From Amphibalanus amphitrite (taxonomy: Eukaryota; Arthropoda; Thecostraca; Balanomorpha; Balanidae), in NCBI RefSeq assembly GCF_019059575.1, contig NW_024881504.1, forward strand, positions 1,054,001 through 1,118,000: DNA of 64,000 nt, in the 5' to 3' direction. Below, one piece after another: positions 24,541-34,662 of the stretch (within the stretch, counting starts at the first letter, position 1; every line of letters starts with the position of its first letter). The translations under genes were made by a program, and so were the position numbers. Below the pieces are notes generated by a model. The model saw only the letters and a list, made by a program, of their open reading frames with translations, searched no databases and had not been told where the DNA came from.

Positions 24541-27060
24541 CTGAGCCGAGATCATGTGAGGTGATATCTACCATACATCAATGCTCACAATACTTACAAT
24601 ATTGACAATGCTTTTGCTTACAACACTTACAATACTTACGATGAGACCAGCAAGCACTCTGCCGTTACAGTTCTAACTTCTGTTTCGAAAAACGACGTTA
24701 CACACATTCGCTGCCAGCATAACATGTATTGTTTGACAGTAACAAAATACAATTGACATCTGAACCCCAAACGGACCGCCATCCACTCAAATTTTATAAA
24801 CCTGACCGGTCAGGGGGCGAATGGAGGTCATTTCCTGGGCATTACACTCAGCCCTTGCACAAAATATCTCACCTCACAGTGATCATTACAACAATAGCAT
24901 GCCGACTTGATAGTGGATTTCAAAGTACTTGCATCAGCTCTTCCTGCTATTGCAGACGATCATCTCCTCAGGGTAATGTTGTTCGGGACATGAACGAAGA
25001 TCGTTTTCGGAGTTTCATAAGTGCTACTGCAACAGCCTGGCACAAAACAGGACTTGTACGCTCTTCTCTGCACTTTGCCCTTCAGTATATCACAAAAGAA
25101 TTGTTTAGAATCCATCTTACGCTTCTTTCACAGTCTCCCTTGCCACCGTAGGGCGTAGATAGATTGCTGTTGCTGGTAAGTTAAGGCACGGCCTAGATAG
25201 AAATTACCTCGGTTCTCAACGCCTTAAGTTATTTTCATAAAAAAGAACAAATAAATGATCAATAAGATGACAGGAATGTAAATATTTTAATCGTAAAGTA
25301 GTCCAAATATTGGAATGAGCTTTTGCTTTTCAGCATCCTCCGATTCATCATCTTTATTATTTGAAAATTCGAGGTACATAAAATGTTTATCACGCGCTCA
25401 TGTTAAGTGGGAATATAGTACACGGCAGACACATCATTTTTTGACACTGAACATTTCATCCGTAAATGTTTTAGCATAATTTAAAGTTAAAAACAGCGCG
25501 AATGGCAGAGTGAAGCAAACAACATATTTCACCCATTGATATAACATGTAATCTGTGGTGCGCCAGATGCGCCATTATTTGTCAACCGCAGAAGGTGACA
25601 TGTGACGTAACAGCATCAAGAGCATCTTTTTTCAAGAACTTTTCAAAACAAGTTTCCTATCTTTCTTCCCCCATTTCTCTCAGCTTATTGATTTTATGAG
25701 GCAATGGTATGCACCATAAATTCTGTGAAAATAGTTTGATCATTTTCATGCATTCTTAAAAAATCGAGTTCCCAACCCCATTGTTCCTTCATCATCAAGA
25801 GCTTGTTGTTGTTGTTGTTGAAGAGTTAGGGCGCGCATCATCAAGAGCTTGACAGTTTCAGAAAAAGCAACATGTTGCATTGTCACATCCCTCTCAAATC
25901 AATCTCACCTGGTCATTAGTTAGGAGAGCACCTTACAGCTATTGAAGACGAGCGTTCAATAATTCTTTCAGGTAATAGAAAAAGAAATCACGCCTAGGTA
26001 AAGGCAGGTAAAGGCTTCCTAAAATATTATCTAAAATAACACTCTTAGATGTATTTCTGGATTTTCGGCAAGTCCAATTACATAATATAAAACTGGCGCT
26101 TTATGTTCTAACTGGTGTGTGAGTGACCGCTAACAGAAAATGCTGATCAACGAAGCCAATGGAATTAGATTATAAGTGAGCATGAACCTTACTTACGGTT
26201 AATTCACATGATGGTGAAAACCCTGAACACGTAATTCACATGACGGTGAAAACCCTGAACACAACATTTCTTACGCGAGCTGTTGACTTTACTAATAAAA
26301 TGACGTCTTCTTCTGAAAATGTTAAAATTTGATACCTAATCTTTGTTTGAGAACAATTTTTAAACTGTAGAGCATTATTGTTTATTATTTATAGTTTTCA
26401 TGGCTGTTAATGGTGACACAAAACAATTTATTGCCACTTCTTTGCTATTGACGTCATTAAAACTCAAGTAAAATTTTTGATTGAAAGAGGCAAATGTGGC
26501 TTGCACGTCCTTGGGGATTTGAGCGAAGATCATTATTTGGAAAAATCAAAATAGATGAATGTTTTTCTTTCTTGGATGCTCACTAGTGTTTTGATGCCTT
26601 GCATATCAAAATGGTTTGAGACTTGCTCAGAAGGCTGCTTCAAGCCTGGCATATCACACCCCAGAAAATATGCAAGGTAAGAAAGAAGCAAGAGGTTTGA
26701 CTAGACAATCACTTTTTGACAGTCCATCAACTTCAGTTTCATTTTCCACACCTAACATTGGATAATGAAAAGCATCAGGGTCTGTTGTTCTGTCCCACAA
26801 CCATGCTTCAGGATTTGGCATTAGATGTCTACACTGCTAGTGCTTCTATTCTGGTTCGTTGTTTGTGTTTTCTGATGATGTAGGTACCTACCTATCCATC
26901 TTTCTTAACCCCTTGCAAGGGCTTGTGGAGGCATGCGTTGCGCATCAGGTTCGGCCTAAAGCCAGATACACAACCACTTAACCTATGATGCTTCATGAGC
27001 TTGAGAATCTATAGCCCATTGCAATGTGCTTTTGGCTATATGTTTCAACTAAAAACAACT
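24541..27060. other. hAT-like element interior, no gene recognised
   Basis: AT-rich unique sequence. A 140-residue open frame (24729-25151) has no known motif. A (TTG)n run lies near 25805 and a duplicated ATTCACATGA-GGTGAAAACCC phrase near 26202-26260. No transposase blocks are seen on either strand. Confidence 0.4.
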
Positions 27061-27223
27061 TATTATATACTATTTGGTTGCATTTCATTGAAAGTATCCA
27101 CGGCCGGCTGACGGCTGGCTGCCCACAGTTTGCCACGGCTGTGGGCGGCTGTGGCTGTGGAGCCACGGCTGCGGGGCGGCTAGGCTGTGGAAAATTGCAG
27201 CCGTGCAGAACTCTAATAGTAGA

Positions 27224-27431
27224 TATCAGTTCCATGGCCACGCTTAAAGCCAAATTGGTGATCACTGCTCCGTAGACAATCCCTGCTTCGGTTCAAAATG
27301 ATAACTTCAAATAATTTCGAGGCAACGCTAGCTAATGCAATGGGCCTGTAGTTATTTTTATCAGACAGGGAACCAGCCTTGTCTTTCAAGATAGGAACCA
27401 GAACAACCTTTGTGAAAGCGCTAGGTAAATA
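27224..27431 (-). pseudogene. LINE ORF2, RT fragment 2
   Basis: Open minus-strand frame with reverse-transcriptase motifs: KVVLVPILKDK, NNYRPIALASVASKLFEVI and HQFGFKRGHGTD. These are the fingers and first palm blocks. It continues the frame broken at 28943 (8-bp duplication GGTAAATA) and is itself cut after GGAACTGATA by the Helitron array beginning at 27223. Confidence 0.85.
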
Positions 27432-28942
27432 GGGTGGGACTAAATGCTTACTTCGAAATCTAAGCTACGTTGCGGCATTGGCGGTTATGTGCGGCGTGTA
27501 TGCCGCATGATTAGTAAGCGGCGACCACTAAATTAAAGACTCAAACGCTCCGACCGGTTCTCAATGAATAACACTGCATACCAAAAATGCCAACCGCTCT
27601 CGTCATAAGATATTCAGCTTTAAATAACTAGGTTATCTACATCATCATATTGAACCAAATTAATACTTTCAACTTAACTCACTCATTCCTTCCTTTGTTG
27701 TCTCCAAACAGTCTTTCGATTGTCTGGAAATCGTATGCTAAATCCCGTACCTGTATGCGACTGGTGCATATAAAGGCCGATAAAAGAATTTGAATAGGCT
27801 CTGGCATGCGATTTCCTGGCTACCCAAAAAAGTCTGTTTCAGTCTTGCTATCAAAACATGACCTCGCCCGCACAGGGGGGGGGGGGGTTGATGCAACCCC
27901 CCTAAGGTTTTTCGCGAATAACTCGCTTAAAAAGCGGCTGATCGCGACCAAACTTTCAGTACCCTCGCATTGATCAATTTAACACCCATCCTGAAAATTT
28001 CATGACCCTGACCCAAATGACCTTTGACCTGTGACCTACTTTTCGAGACCATGTTTGGCCGGAACCGCGATTCAGCGTATGTCGGCTCGCATTAGCAGCG
28101 CGTTTGCAGTCTTTTCGTGGTTTCAAGCGTTCAAACATGTGTTATGATGTTGCCCCCATGCATTAGGGTGGGTGTCAAGGTCACCTGAAGGTCAGGTCAG
28201 GTCATTGACCTTTGGTGACCTCGGTTCACTTTTTCGAGTTTGACATGTTTCTAGGTCAGTTTTTTCGAGCTGAATTCGAATTAAGCAACCACATGATCGT
28301 TTACAAAGTAGTTTTGGTGCCTTCGTAACATGTTACGAGGCTGTCAGAGGCGGTTGACACCTACTACAAATACCTGGCAGGACCTCTACTGGTTGACCTG
28401 ACCTGACCTAACCCGACCTGGCCTAAATGAATGAAGACATCATCTGTGATCAAAACTAGCATGATATTCGTGATCAGCACCCCGAAAAACCCCATAGCAG
28501 CCACACTACGACGTTCTAACAGGTCCCAATTTTCCCGCCTTTTGGGTCATTGACCTGACCTGGAAGGTCAACCGATGACCTAGGACCTTAAAATTGGGTA
28601 TCATCGGCTTTCTCTCGTCACGGGCAACACGCTCGTTTTTTCCGCGAAGCTCTAGCTTGATCAGGAGCGAAACGGCAAGGGGTTATACCTTATACGTTCG
28701 CGGCTGAGTATTAATTTGGTTCAAAACAATGATGTAGATAAGTTAGTTATTTAAATCTAAATATCCTATGACGAGAGCGATGGACATTTTTGGTATGCAG
28801 TGTTATCCATTGAAAACAGGTCAAAGCTATTGAATTTTTAATTTAGTGGTCGCCGCTTACTAATCATGCGGCATACACGCCGCACATAACCGCCAATGCC
28901 GCAACGCAGCTTAGATTTCGAAGTAAGCATTTAGTCTCACCC
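27432..28942. mobile_element. Long-TIR element in the LINE ORF2
   Basis: 8-bp duplication GGTAAATA (27424-27431, 28943-28950). The arms 27432-27667 and 28707-28942 are inverted copies, 236 bp each, starting GGGTGRGACTAAATGC and nearly identical over the outer ~110 bp. The core holds about 200 bp of unique DNA and a truncated family D element (about 27867-28706). No transposase. The 8-bp duplication allows hAT, P or Merlin; the TIR does not decide. Confidence 0.88.
27867..28706 (-). mobile_element. Truncated TTAA family D element
   Basis: Reverse orientation relative to 11883-32260. It runs from CCTCGCCCGCACAGG with a G-run/C-run hairpin to the TATACGTTCGCGGCTG phrase that lies about 30 bp inside the other tip. 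The outer tip is missing. It gives the uninterrupted version of the site at which the LINE entered family D. Confidence 0.7.
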
Positions 28943-30588
28943 GGTAAATATCCATGCTGAAGCATCATTGAAAAACAGAGAGATAAATGAATCGCACATG
29001 ACTGACCGGCGAGCTTAAAGTGTTCTGCGCACAGGCCATCATGACCTGCACATCTACCAGACGTCAATTCTGGTAGAGCATTTACAACTTCTTGCACCGA
29101 AATGGCTTTTGGCTCGATCAGCTCTGCATCAAGTCTTGACAGTACAGAATCTTTCAGGGTCTCACCAGTAACGGAATTTAGAATGCAGGAAAAGTGTTCT
29201 TTCCAGAGACCTGCGATACGATCAGACCCACTTACACCTCCCACCGTACATGACAGCTGTGGGGAAGGGTTCATCTTTTTCACTTCCTTCCAGAAAGAGG
29301 CACTACCACGACGATCCTTCATTAACTTATCCGCCAAGTATTTGGCCCGAAGATCCTTTTCATTCTTCACACACCATCGTAGTGAGTATTTAAAACGAGA
29401 TTTGGCTAAGCGCAGCTGATCATAAATATAACCATCCCTAGGTTTACCAAGAACTGCCCACAGACAGTAAATATCCCCCAGCGTTGAATGGGCTTTCTGG
29501 ACATTTTCATTCCACCCTGGAATCACTTTTTGGCCGTTGCGAACGAATTTAGAAATGCTTACGTGGGATGCTTCAGTTAAGCATGATATAATCTCTGCAT
29601 AGTACTGGTCGATGGCTTCACAATGCTCAGCACAAGATGCATTGTTACAATATAAAACATTATATGGAACACGGATATCACTGAGCCTGTCGTTGACGCA
29701 TGACAAGAACAAATCTAGCTGTCTCTGTTCAAGGGCTGACCAGTCAACTGTCCATTTGCCATCTTTAGCATTAAGTTCTTCTTGAACATGCATGGGCGTT
29801 GTAGGCAAATTTAGAACAGCTGTCATGGGGAAATGATCAGAGCTAGCCAGATGATACGAAATAACAATGCTATCAATCAGCTCAAACGCACTTTTAGGGC
29901 ACACTACATGATCGAGCCAAGATTCGGTTCCGTGTCCATCATTGATGTGAGTTACAGAGCCTTTTTCGAGAAACACTGTGTCAGCTATAATTAGCTCGGA
30001 TTCATGACAAAACGCTTTTAGCTCCCGGCCAAATGACGATTGTTTCTCCACATCAGCATTTAAATCTCCAAATATATAGACAAATGGGGAATCGAAATCC
30101 TCAACGATGCTTCTTATCTTTCCAAGACAAAAAACAAAGTCTTCAAAGTTTTGCTCGGCATTATACGGAAGATACGTACCAACCAGCAAAATTGTTAAAT
30201 GGTCAAAGTTGCACTCCAATCCCACTATCCTATCGTCGTCAAAAGTAATTGGTTTTACTCTGTGTGCCAGGCATTTCCTCCATAAGACTGCTACTCCACC
30301 ATACGGACGCCCTAAAAATATCCGATCATTTGCGTCCATTGATGATATTCCTAACGACATAAAATCAGGATGGATGCCGTTAAGACTAGGGAGGTCTGAG
30401 GGGAATAACCAATGCTCCTGTAGGAAAACTATATCCGAGTTGTCACAAAGCAATTTAACCCCTCCGGCGTTGCGTTTTGATGACCTACAATTATATGTGC
30501 TAATCCTCATACAATTTATAGCTAAAAAGGATGTCACAGAGCATAAAAACAGAAGCAGAATACCCCACAGTAACACGTTACGGATCAT
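28943..30588 (-). pseudogene. LINE ORF2, endonuclease and start of RT
   Basis: Begins in the ATGA overlap with ORF1. The AP-endonuclease domain spans about residues 27-260. Its motifs are TYNC (residues 31-34), QEH (57-59), GDLNAD (174-179) and SDHFPM (250-255), carrying the usual catalytic Asn, Glu, Asp and His. A linker and the start of the RT domain follow (SGRCAGHDGLCAEHF). The frame runs into an inserted element after HGYLP; the residues after that belong to the insertion. The continuation is at 27224-27431. Confidence 0.85.
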
Positions 30589-31658
30589 TCGGTCAGAGTC
30601 CTCGGGGCTACAGACATGGCAGGATCGGACTTCTTGTTAAAGAAGCGCCGAATGAGCAGGCCCTCCGCCCATATTTCTGGGTTCAATACATCATCCACCG
30701 TTGGATTGGTCAACTCGAGGCGGTATGACTGATACGACTCGTATCTCGTCTGCAATTTGGTAGCCACAACCTCCTCTGCACCAGTCTGCTCTTTAGCGTA
30801 GAGTTCCACGGCTTTATCGTCCGTGCCAGGGGGAAGCCTGGACACAAACAGAGATACACGCTTTACTGATTTTACGGCAGAGATCACACTCGACTTTTGA
30901 AGGCCCACTACACTCTTTTTAGTGGTAGTGAGCTTGCCAGATGCTGAAGCTGTTGGAGGCTTACCTCTCTTGGCCCTATTCGCCACAGACCAGTTCCCGT
31001 CTCCCCCAGTCGTAGGGGCGGCCGCAGCAGCTACCGCAGCATACGTAGCAGCTGCAGGCCCGCGCTGCTGACCCCGTCCTGACTGCTCCTGCAGTGTGGA
31101 TTCCGAAGGGTGTCCAGATCTGTGCGCCTCATCTACTGAAGTGCTTCCATCCAGACGGGTGGAAGGTTCCCGCACCGGTTGACTCCGCTGTTCTCGTGCG
31201 GAGCTACTTCTCTGGTCGGCAGAATTGTTGGCCAGCACGGTTTCCACTCGTCTTGATGTTTCGACGCTGACTTTGAGGACATCATCGAGCATAGTTTTCA
31301 TCTGCGACATTTCAACCTCCATCACCTGCTGTTTGCGCATTAACGCACTGACGTCAATACAGTCGATGGAAATAGGCGGGAGTTTTGCCAAGTCTAGGGC
31401 CACAAACTTGGGCAACATTCCCCGATCACACTCCAATGCCATCTTGTAAATGTCTTGAATGTTCAGTTTCTTCTTGTTCTGGCCTCGGCGGTTGCCAGCT
31501 TTCAGTGATTCCTCTACGTGGGAACATAAAAGACTCTTTGCTGTCTCAACTTCCTCCTCACTGAAGTTCTCTGCAATCAGTTGCACAAGCGTATCTTGCG
31601 GGACACTGTCGATTTTGTTCAAAATGTAGCAGAGAAGCTCATTAATAATGCCAGCCAT
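30585..31658 (-). CDS. LINE ORF1 protein (357 aa)
   Basis: An intact frame with a conserved-looking N-terminal part, then a heptad-like stretch around residues 126-150 (QQVMEVEMSQMKTMLDDVL). A low-complexity Ala/Ser/Gln/Arg linker follows. The C-terminal ~95 residues (KSVKRVSLFVSRLPPGTDD onward) look like the RRM-type RNA-binding fold of Jockey/CR1 ORF1 proteins. Such proteins bind the element RNA for retrotransposition. The stop overlaps the ORF2 start in an ATGA, a common stop-restart arrangement. No disabling change is visible here. Confidence 0.8.
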   Translation of the reverse strand: MAGIINELLCYILNKIDSVPQDTLVQLIAENFSEEEVETAKSLLCSHVEESLKAGNRRGQNKKKLNIQDIYKMALECDRGMLPKFVALDLAKLPPISIDCIDVSALMRKQQVMEVEMSQMKTMLDDVLKVSVETSRRVETVLANNSADQRSSSAREQRSQPVREPSTRLDGSTSVDEAHRSGHPSESTLQEQSGRGQQRGPAAATYAAVAAAAAPTTGGDGNWSVANRAKRGKPPTASASGKLTTTKKSVVGLQKSSVISAVKSVKRVSLFVSRLPPGTDDKAVELYAKEQTGAEEVVATKLQTRYESYQSYRLELTNPTVDDVLNPEIWAEGLLIRRFFNKKSDPAMSVAPRTLTE

Positions 31659-32007
31659 ATCATTGAAGGTGGACGACGACTAGTGGAACTTAGCTTCTTG
31701 ACAGATCCACATCAACTACGTCACGTGTTCCAATACCAAAAATGGACAGGAATTCAGGGCATTTCGCACCCAAAGATCTGCGAGAAAACACTTATTATTC
31801 TTCTGTCCGGCAAATCTTCAGACAACTAATTCACTCACTATTCACTGTCTTGATAACAATAAATCAGTTCAGCTTGTGAAGAAGAAAAAGCTGAACAATC
31901 TGAACGCATTACCACTGGTGACGGCGTCAAAAACACAATATTTATGCCAACAAAACAGGAGCTCCGCCAAAAGCTGCCATCTCAGTCAGCTGGCAGCAGC
32001 TGACTCT
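31659..32007 (-). other. LINE 5' region
   Basis: About 350 bp between the target duplication and the ORF1 start on the minus strand. It presumably contains the internal promoter; no motif is distinctive. Confidence 0.6.
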
Positions 32008-33137
32008 GAAAAGAGTCAAACGCGCGGCTAATGCGAGCCGACATACGCCGAATCGCGATTCCAGCCAAACATGGTCTCGAAAAGTAGGTCACAGGTCAAA
32101 GGTCATTTGGGTATGGGTCATGAAATTTTCAGGGTAGGTGTGAAATTGATAAACGCGAGGGTACTAAAAGTGTCGTCGCGATCGGCCGCTTTTTACGCGA
32201 GTTATTCGCAAAAAACCATGGGGGGTCCGTTCGACCCCCTCCCCCCTATACGGGCGAGGGTTAAACTGCATCCAAAAGACACCTTTTTTGTTTTAATTTT
32301 AACTTCAAAATTTGACCTTTTTTGACCTGAAGGTGACCTGACCTAAGCTAAATTCGACTCAAAATGACCTCGAATGACACAGACGACATCAAATTCGAAA
32401 TCTTTGGCCTAAATGGACCATAAAACATGTGTCACGTGACCGACGCATGATATAATATTTTCAAGACCTGTGATGACCTGACCTTGACCTGAAAATCAAA
32501 GTACAAGTTTGGTACCCTCAGGGTATATAGAGCATCTGTTCACGAGTGTGTGAACCAAAAAAGAGCCTGATCTGACTTGTAAGACGGCGGCCAGAGCCCA
32601 AAACGTGAACAAGCCAAAATGCTAATAATTTTTACTTTGACCTGACCTGTGACGTCATCGGTGACCTCGAGGTCAATGAAATTAGATTTCTACGACAGTT
32701 TTTCCGGGGCTATCAGACGCCGTTTGAATTTTGACGATCGGCCCAGTAGTTTCGGAGTTAGGGGGGGGGTATGAATAGCCCCCCCCCCCAGTAGGGCGTG
32801 TTATACGCAGACCCCAGTGGGGCGCGGGTTAAAATGCCATTAAAACAAAAATCTCGCCAGCACCGATGTTGTTTGATCCATGAACAAATAGGCAGAACAA
32901 TTTAACCCTCGCCGGACCTATTGGTTTTCTACATACGCGCCGGCCGAGGGGGGGGGGCGGTTACGACCCCCCCCCCTTGCCGTTTCGCCCCTGGTGGAGC
33001 TAGCGCGTCGCGGAAAAAACGAGCGTGTGTACCGTTACGAGACTCAGAGATTGGTACCCGATTTTAAGGTCCTAGGTCAACCGGTGACCTCTGAGGTCAG
33101 GTCAAGTGCCCCAAGGTACGGTTCAGTTTTTGGTGAA

Positions 33138-33329
33138 TGTAGTAACTTGGCAGTGAACTAAACGGCAGTGATTTAACGACCATGAATTCGGTTGACCTTG
33201 GCCGAGATGTTGTCGGAGCTTCAGTTTTGTAAAATACACACTTGTTGGATCGAGCTGGCACTGTGAGGACCTTGGTGAGGACTTGACGAGCGGACTGCTG
33301 ATTCGGGAGATTCGGAAGACGACACTACA
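33138..33329 (+). repeat. 5' LTR
   Basis: Begins TGTAGTAACTTGG and ends GACACTACA (TG…CA). It contains no obvious TATA box; a poly(A)-type signal is not clear. Confidence 0.95.
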
Positions 33330-33347
33330 ATTGGCGACGAGGTAGTC
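33330..33347 (+). other. Primer-binding site candidate
   Basis: ATTGGCGACGAGGTAGTC follows the 5' LTR directly. TTGGCGAC is a frequent start of tRNA-primed sites in gypsy elements. The tRNA is not assigned. Confidence 0.55.
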
Positions 33348-33363
33348 GGACCAGACGTGAGGT

Positions 33364-34197
33364 ATGGAGGGAATTCGTCCGCCCGCGGCATTCTTACCTC
33401 TTCCAGGCCCGCCGGTGGTGCCGTGGAATAACTGGTTTCCGGACTTCGAAGTTTATGCCATGGCCATAGGTTGGTCAGCATGGAGTCAGGAGAGGCAGCA
33501 GGCCTTGCTCCTGCACTGCCTTGGGCAGGAAGGGCGGAGACTGTTTAGAGCTGAGTGCCCAGGAGGTATTGTGAAAACAGAGCCCTCTGACACCACTTTG
33601 GTTGAGGATACAGTAGCTGTCTTATGTCGTCTGTTTGTCAGTAAGACTGATATCATCTCAGAGAGGATAAAATTCAGGAAGTGCAGACAGCAGGCTTCTT
33701 CTGTTCGTACCTACCTAGCCAATCTGAGGGAAGGTAGTCAGAAGTGTGCATTTGGTAACTTAGAAGATGAAATGATAAGAGATCAGTTTTTGGAAGGATG
33801 TTCCTCTCAAAGGCTTAAGGAAAGACTGTGTCAGGAAGAAAACCTAACCCTGCAGCGTCTTGAAGTCATCGCTCTCGCTGCTGATCAGGCTGCTGACCGT
33901 CAACAAACTCTAGCTGGCAGGTCTCCGGAGCTGGGGGCAGAGGTCCTCAAGGAGGTGGCAGCGACTGAGAGGAGAGGCGGCTTCTCCACCCGGCGAGACT
34001 CAGAAGGCAAGAAACGACAGCAAGGTGAGATGACCTGTTTTGCATGTGGCCGTAAAGGACATAAAGCCAGGAGTAAGGAGTGTCCAGCCAGGGTCAGGAA
34101 GTGTAACAAGTGTCATGAGAAAGGGCATTATGCCAAGGCCATCTATAGAAGGTACAGTCACTCCTCCGCCGACCAATCAGAGACAGATCCTGAGTGA
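33364..34197 (+). CDS. gag: Gypsy Gag (277 aa)
   Basis: Starts 35 bp after the LTR. The capsid-like region (PWNNWFPDFEVYAMAIGW, LLLHCLGQEGRRLF) is typical of metazoan gypsy Gag. Zinc knuckle 1 starts at Cys225 (CFACGRKGHKARSKEC, with one extra residue before the last Cys). Knuckle 2 starts at Cys247 (CNKCHEKGH) but lacks its last Cys. Either the second knuckle is degenerate or the frame is altered near 34135; an overlapping frame stays open to 34264. Confidence 0.88.
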   Translation: MEGIRPPAAFLPLPGPPVVPWNNWFPDFEVYAMAIGWSAWSQERQQALLLHCLGQEGRRLFRAECPGGIVKTEPSDTTLVEDTVAVLCRLFVSKTDIISERIKFRKCRQQASSVRTYLANLREGSQKCAFGNLEDEMIRDQFLEGCSSQRLKERLCQEENLTLQRLEVIALAADQAADRQQTLAGRSPELGAEVLKEVAATERRGGFSTRRDSEGKKRQQGEMTCFACGRKGHKARSKECPARVRKCNKCHEKGHYAKAIYRRYSHSSADQSETDPE

Positions 34198-34662
34198 CGT
34201 CACCCCTGATGCTCGCAAGGGGTACTCCATTCCTTTCAACGTAAAAATGACTAATTTCATTTGAAGATTATTGATGGCACTCTACACATACCGCTCAGCC
34301 GTTGATGTCAATGGAAAGCCCAACTCATTTTCCAGCGACAAAAAAGAGCAGCAATATGCTAAGAAATGGCCGGTTTTGAAGATATAGACGATTTAAAAAC
34401 CCTCTGCAGCAGCAGGAAAGCAACGTAAAAACGCATCGAGCTTATATTTTTACTATGGATAATTCATTTTTCAGTAAGTTTTTAGATATGGTATAGATTT
34501 GAGTTACAACTTTATTACAATATTTTCATTACTTGAAACTTTATTTCAAAATAATATTTTCAAAAATGGCAGCTGTTGGCCAGTAGCTTGGGAGCGATTG
34601 TGGCGCACCGCGCCATTAAATGTCCTGAGGCCCCCTTATGATGTCATCAAAAGTGGAGTGAC
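34198..34662 (+). other. AT-rich noncoding gap between gag and pol
   Basis: The base composition drops sharply compared with gag and pol, and stops occur in all three plus frames, including a TGA about 25 bp before the pol Met. Gypsy elements normally have no such gap. It may be a small inserted element: TGACGTCA at 34195 and TGATGTCATCA near 34638 could be degraded ends, but no duplication is clear. Confidence 0.6.

Larger units (their letters stand above)
22208..27215. mobile_element. hAT-like element (5.0 kb) with GGCTG subterminal repeats
   Basis: Perfect 8-bp duplication ATAGTAGA (22200-22207, 27216-27223). The tips are TAGAGGTCTGCACCGG and (reverse complement) TAGAGTTCTGCACGG. Within 120 bp of each end are many CGGCTG/CACGGCTGTGG repeats, likely transposase-binding sites. 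The 8-bp duplication and TIR style fit hAT. No transposase is recognised; two moderate frames inside (23115-23564 and 24729-25151, both plus) match nothing I know. Confidence 0.82.
14919..27223 (-). mobile_element. Tandem Helitron-like array inserted between A and T
   Basis: On the minus strand it starts TCTACTATACTATTTG and ends in a short hairpin (CGCGT…ACGCG) followed by GGTAACCCTAG. It sits between host A (27224) and T (14918) without a duplication, as Helitrons do (5'-TC, 3'-CTRR, AT target). Three head-to-tail units can be read: about 27223-17342, 17341-15956 and 15955-14919. No Rep/helicase gene is visible, so it is non-autonomous. A hAT-like element (22208-27215) and a foldback element (17742-21050) lie within unit 1. 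Confidence 0.82.
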
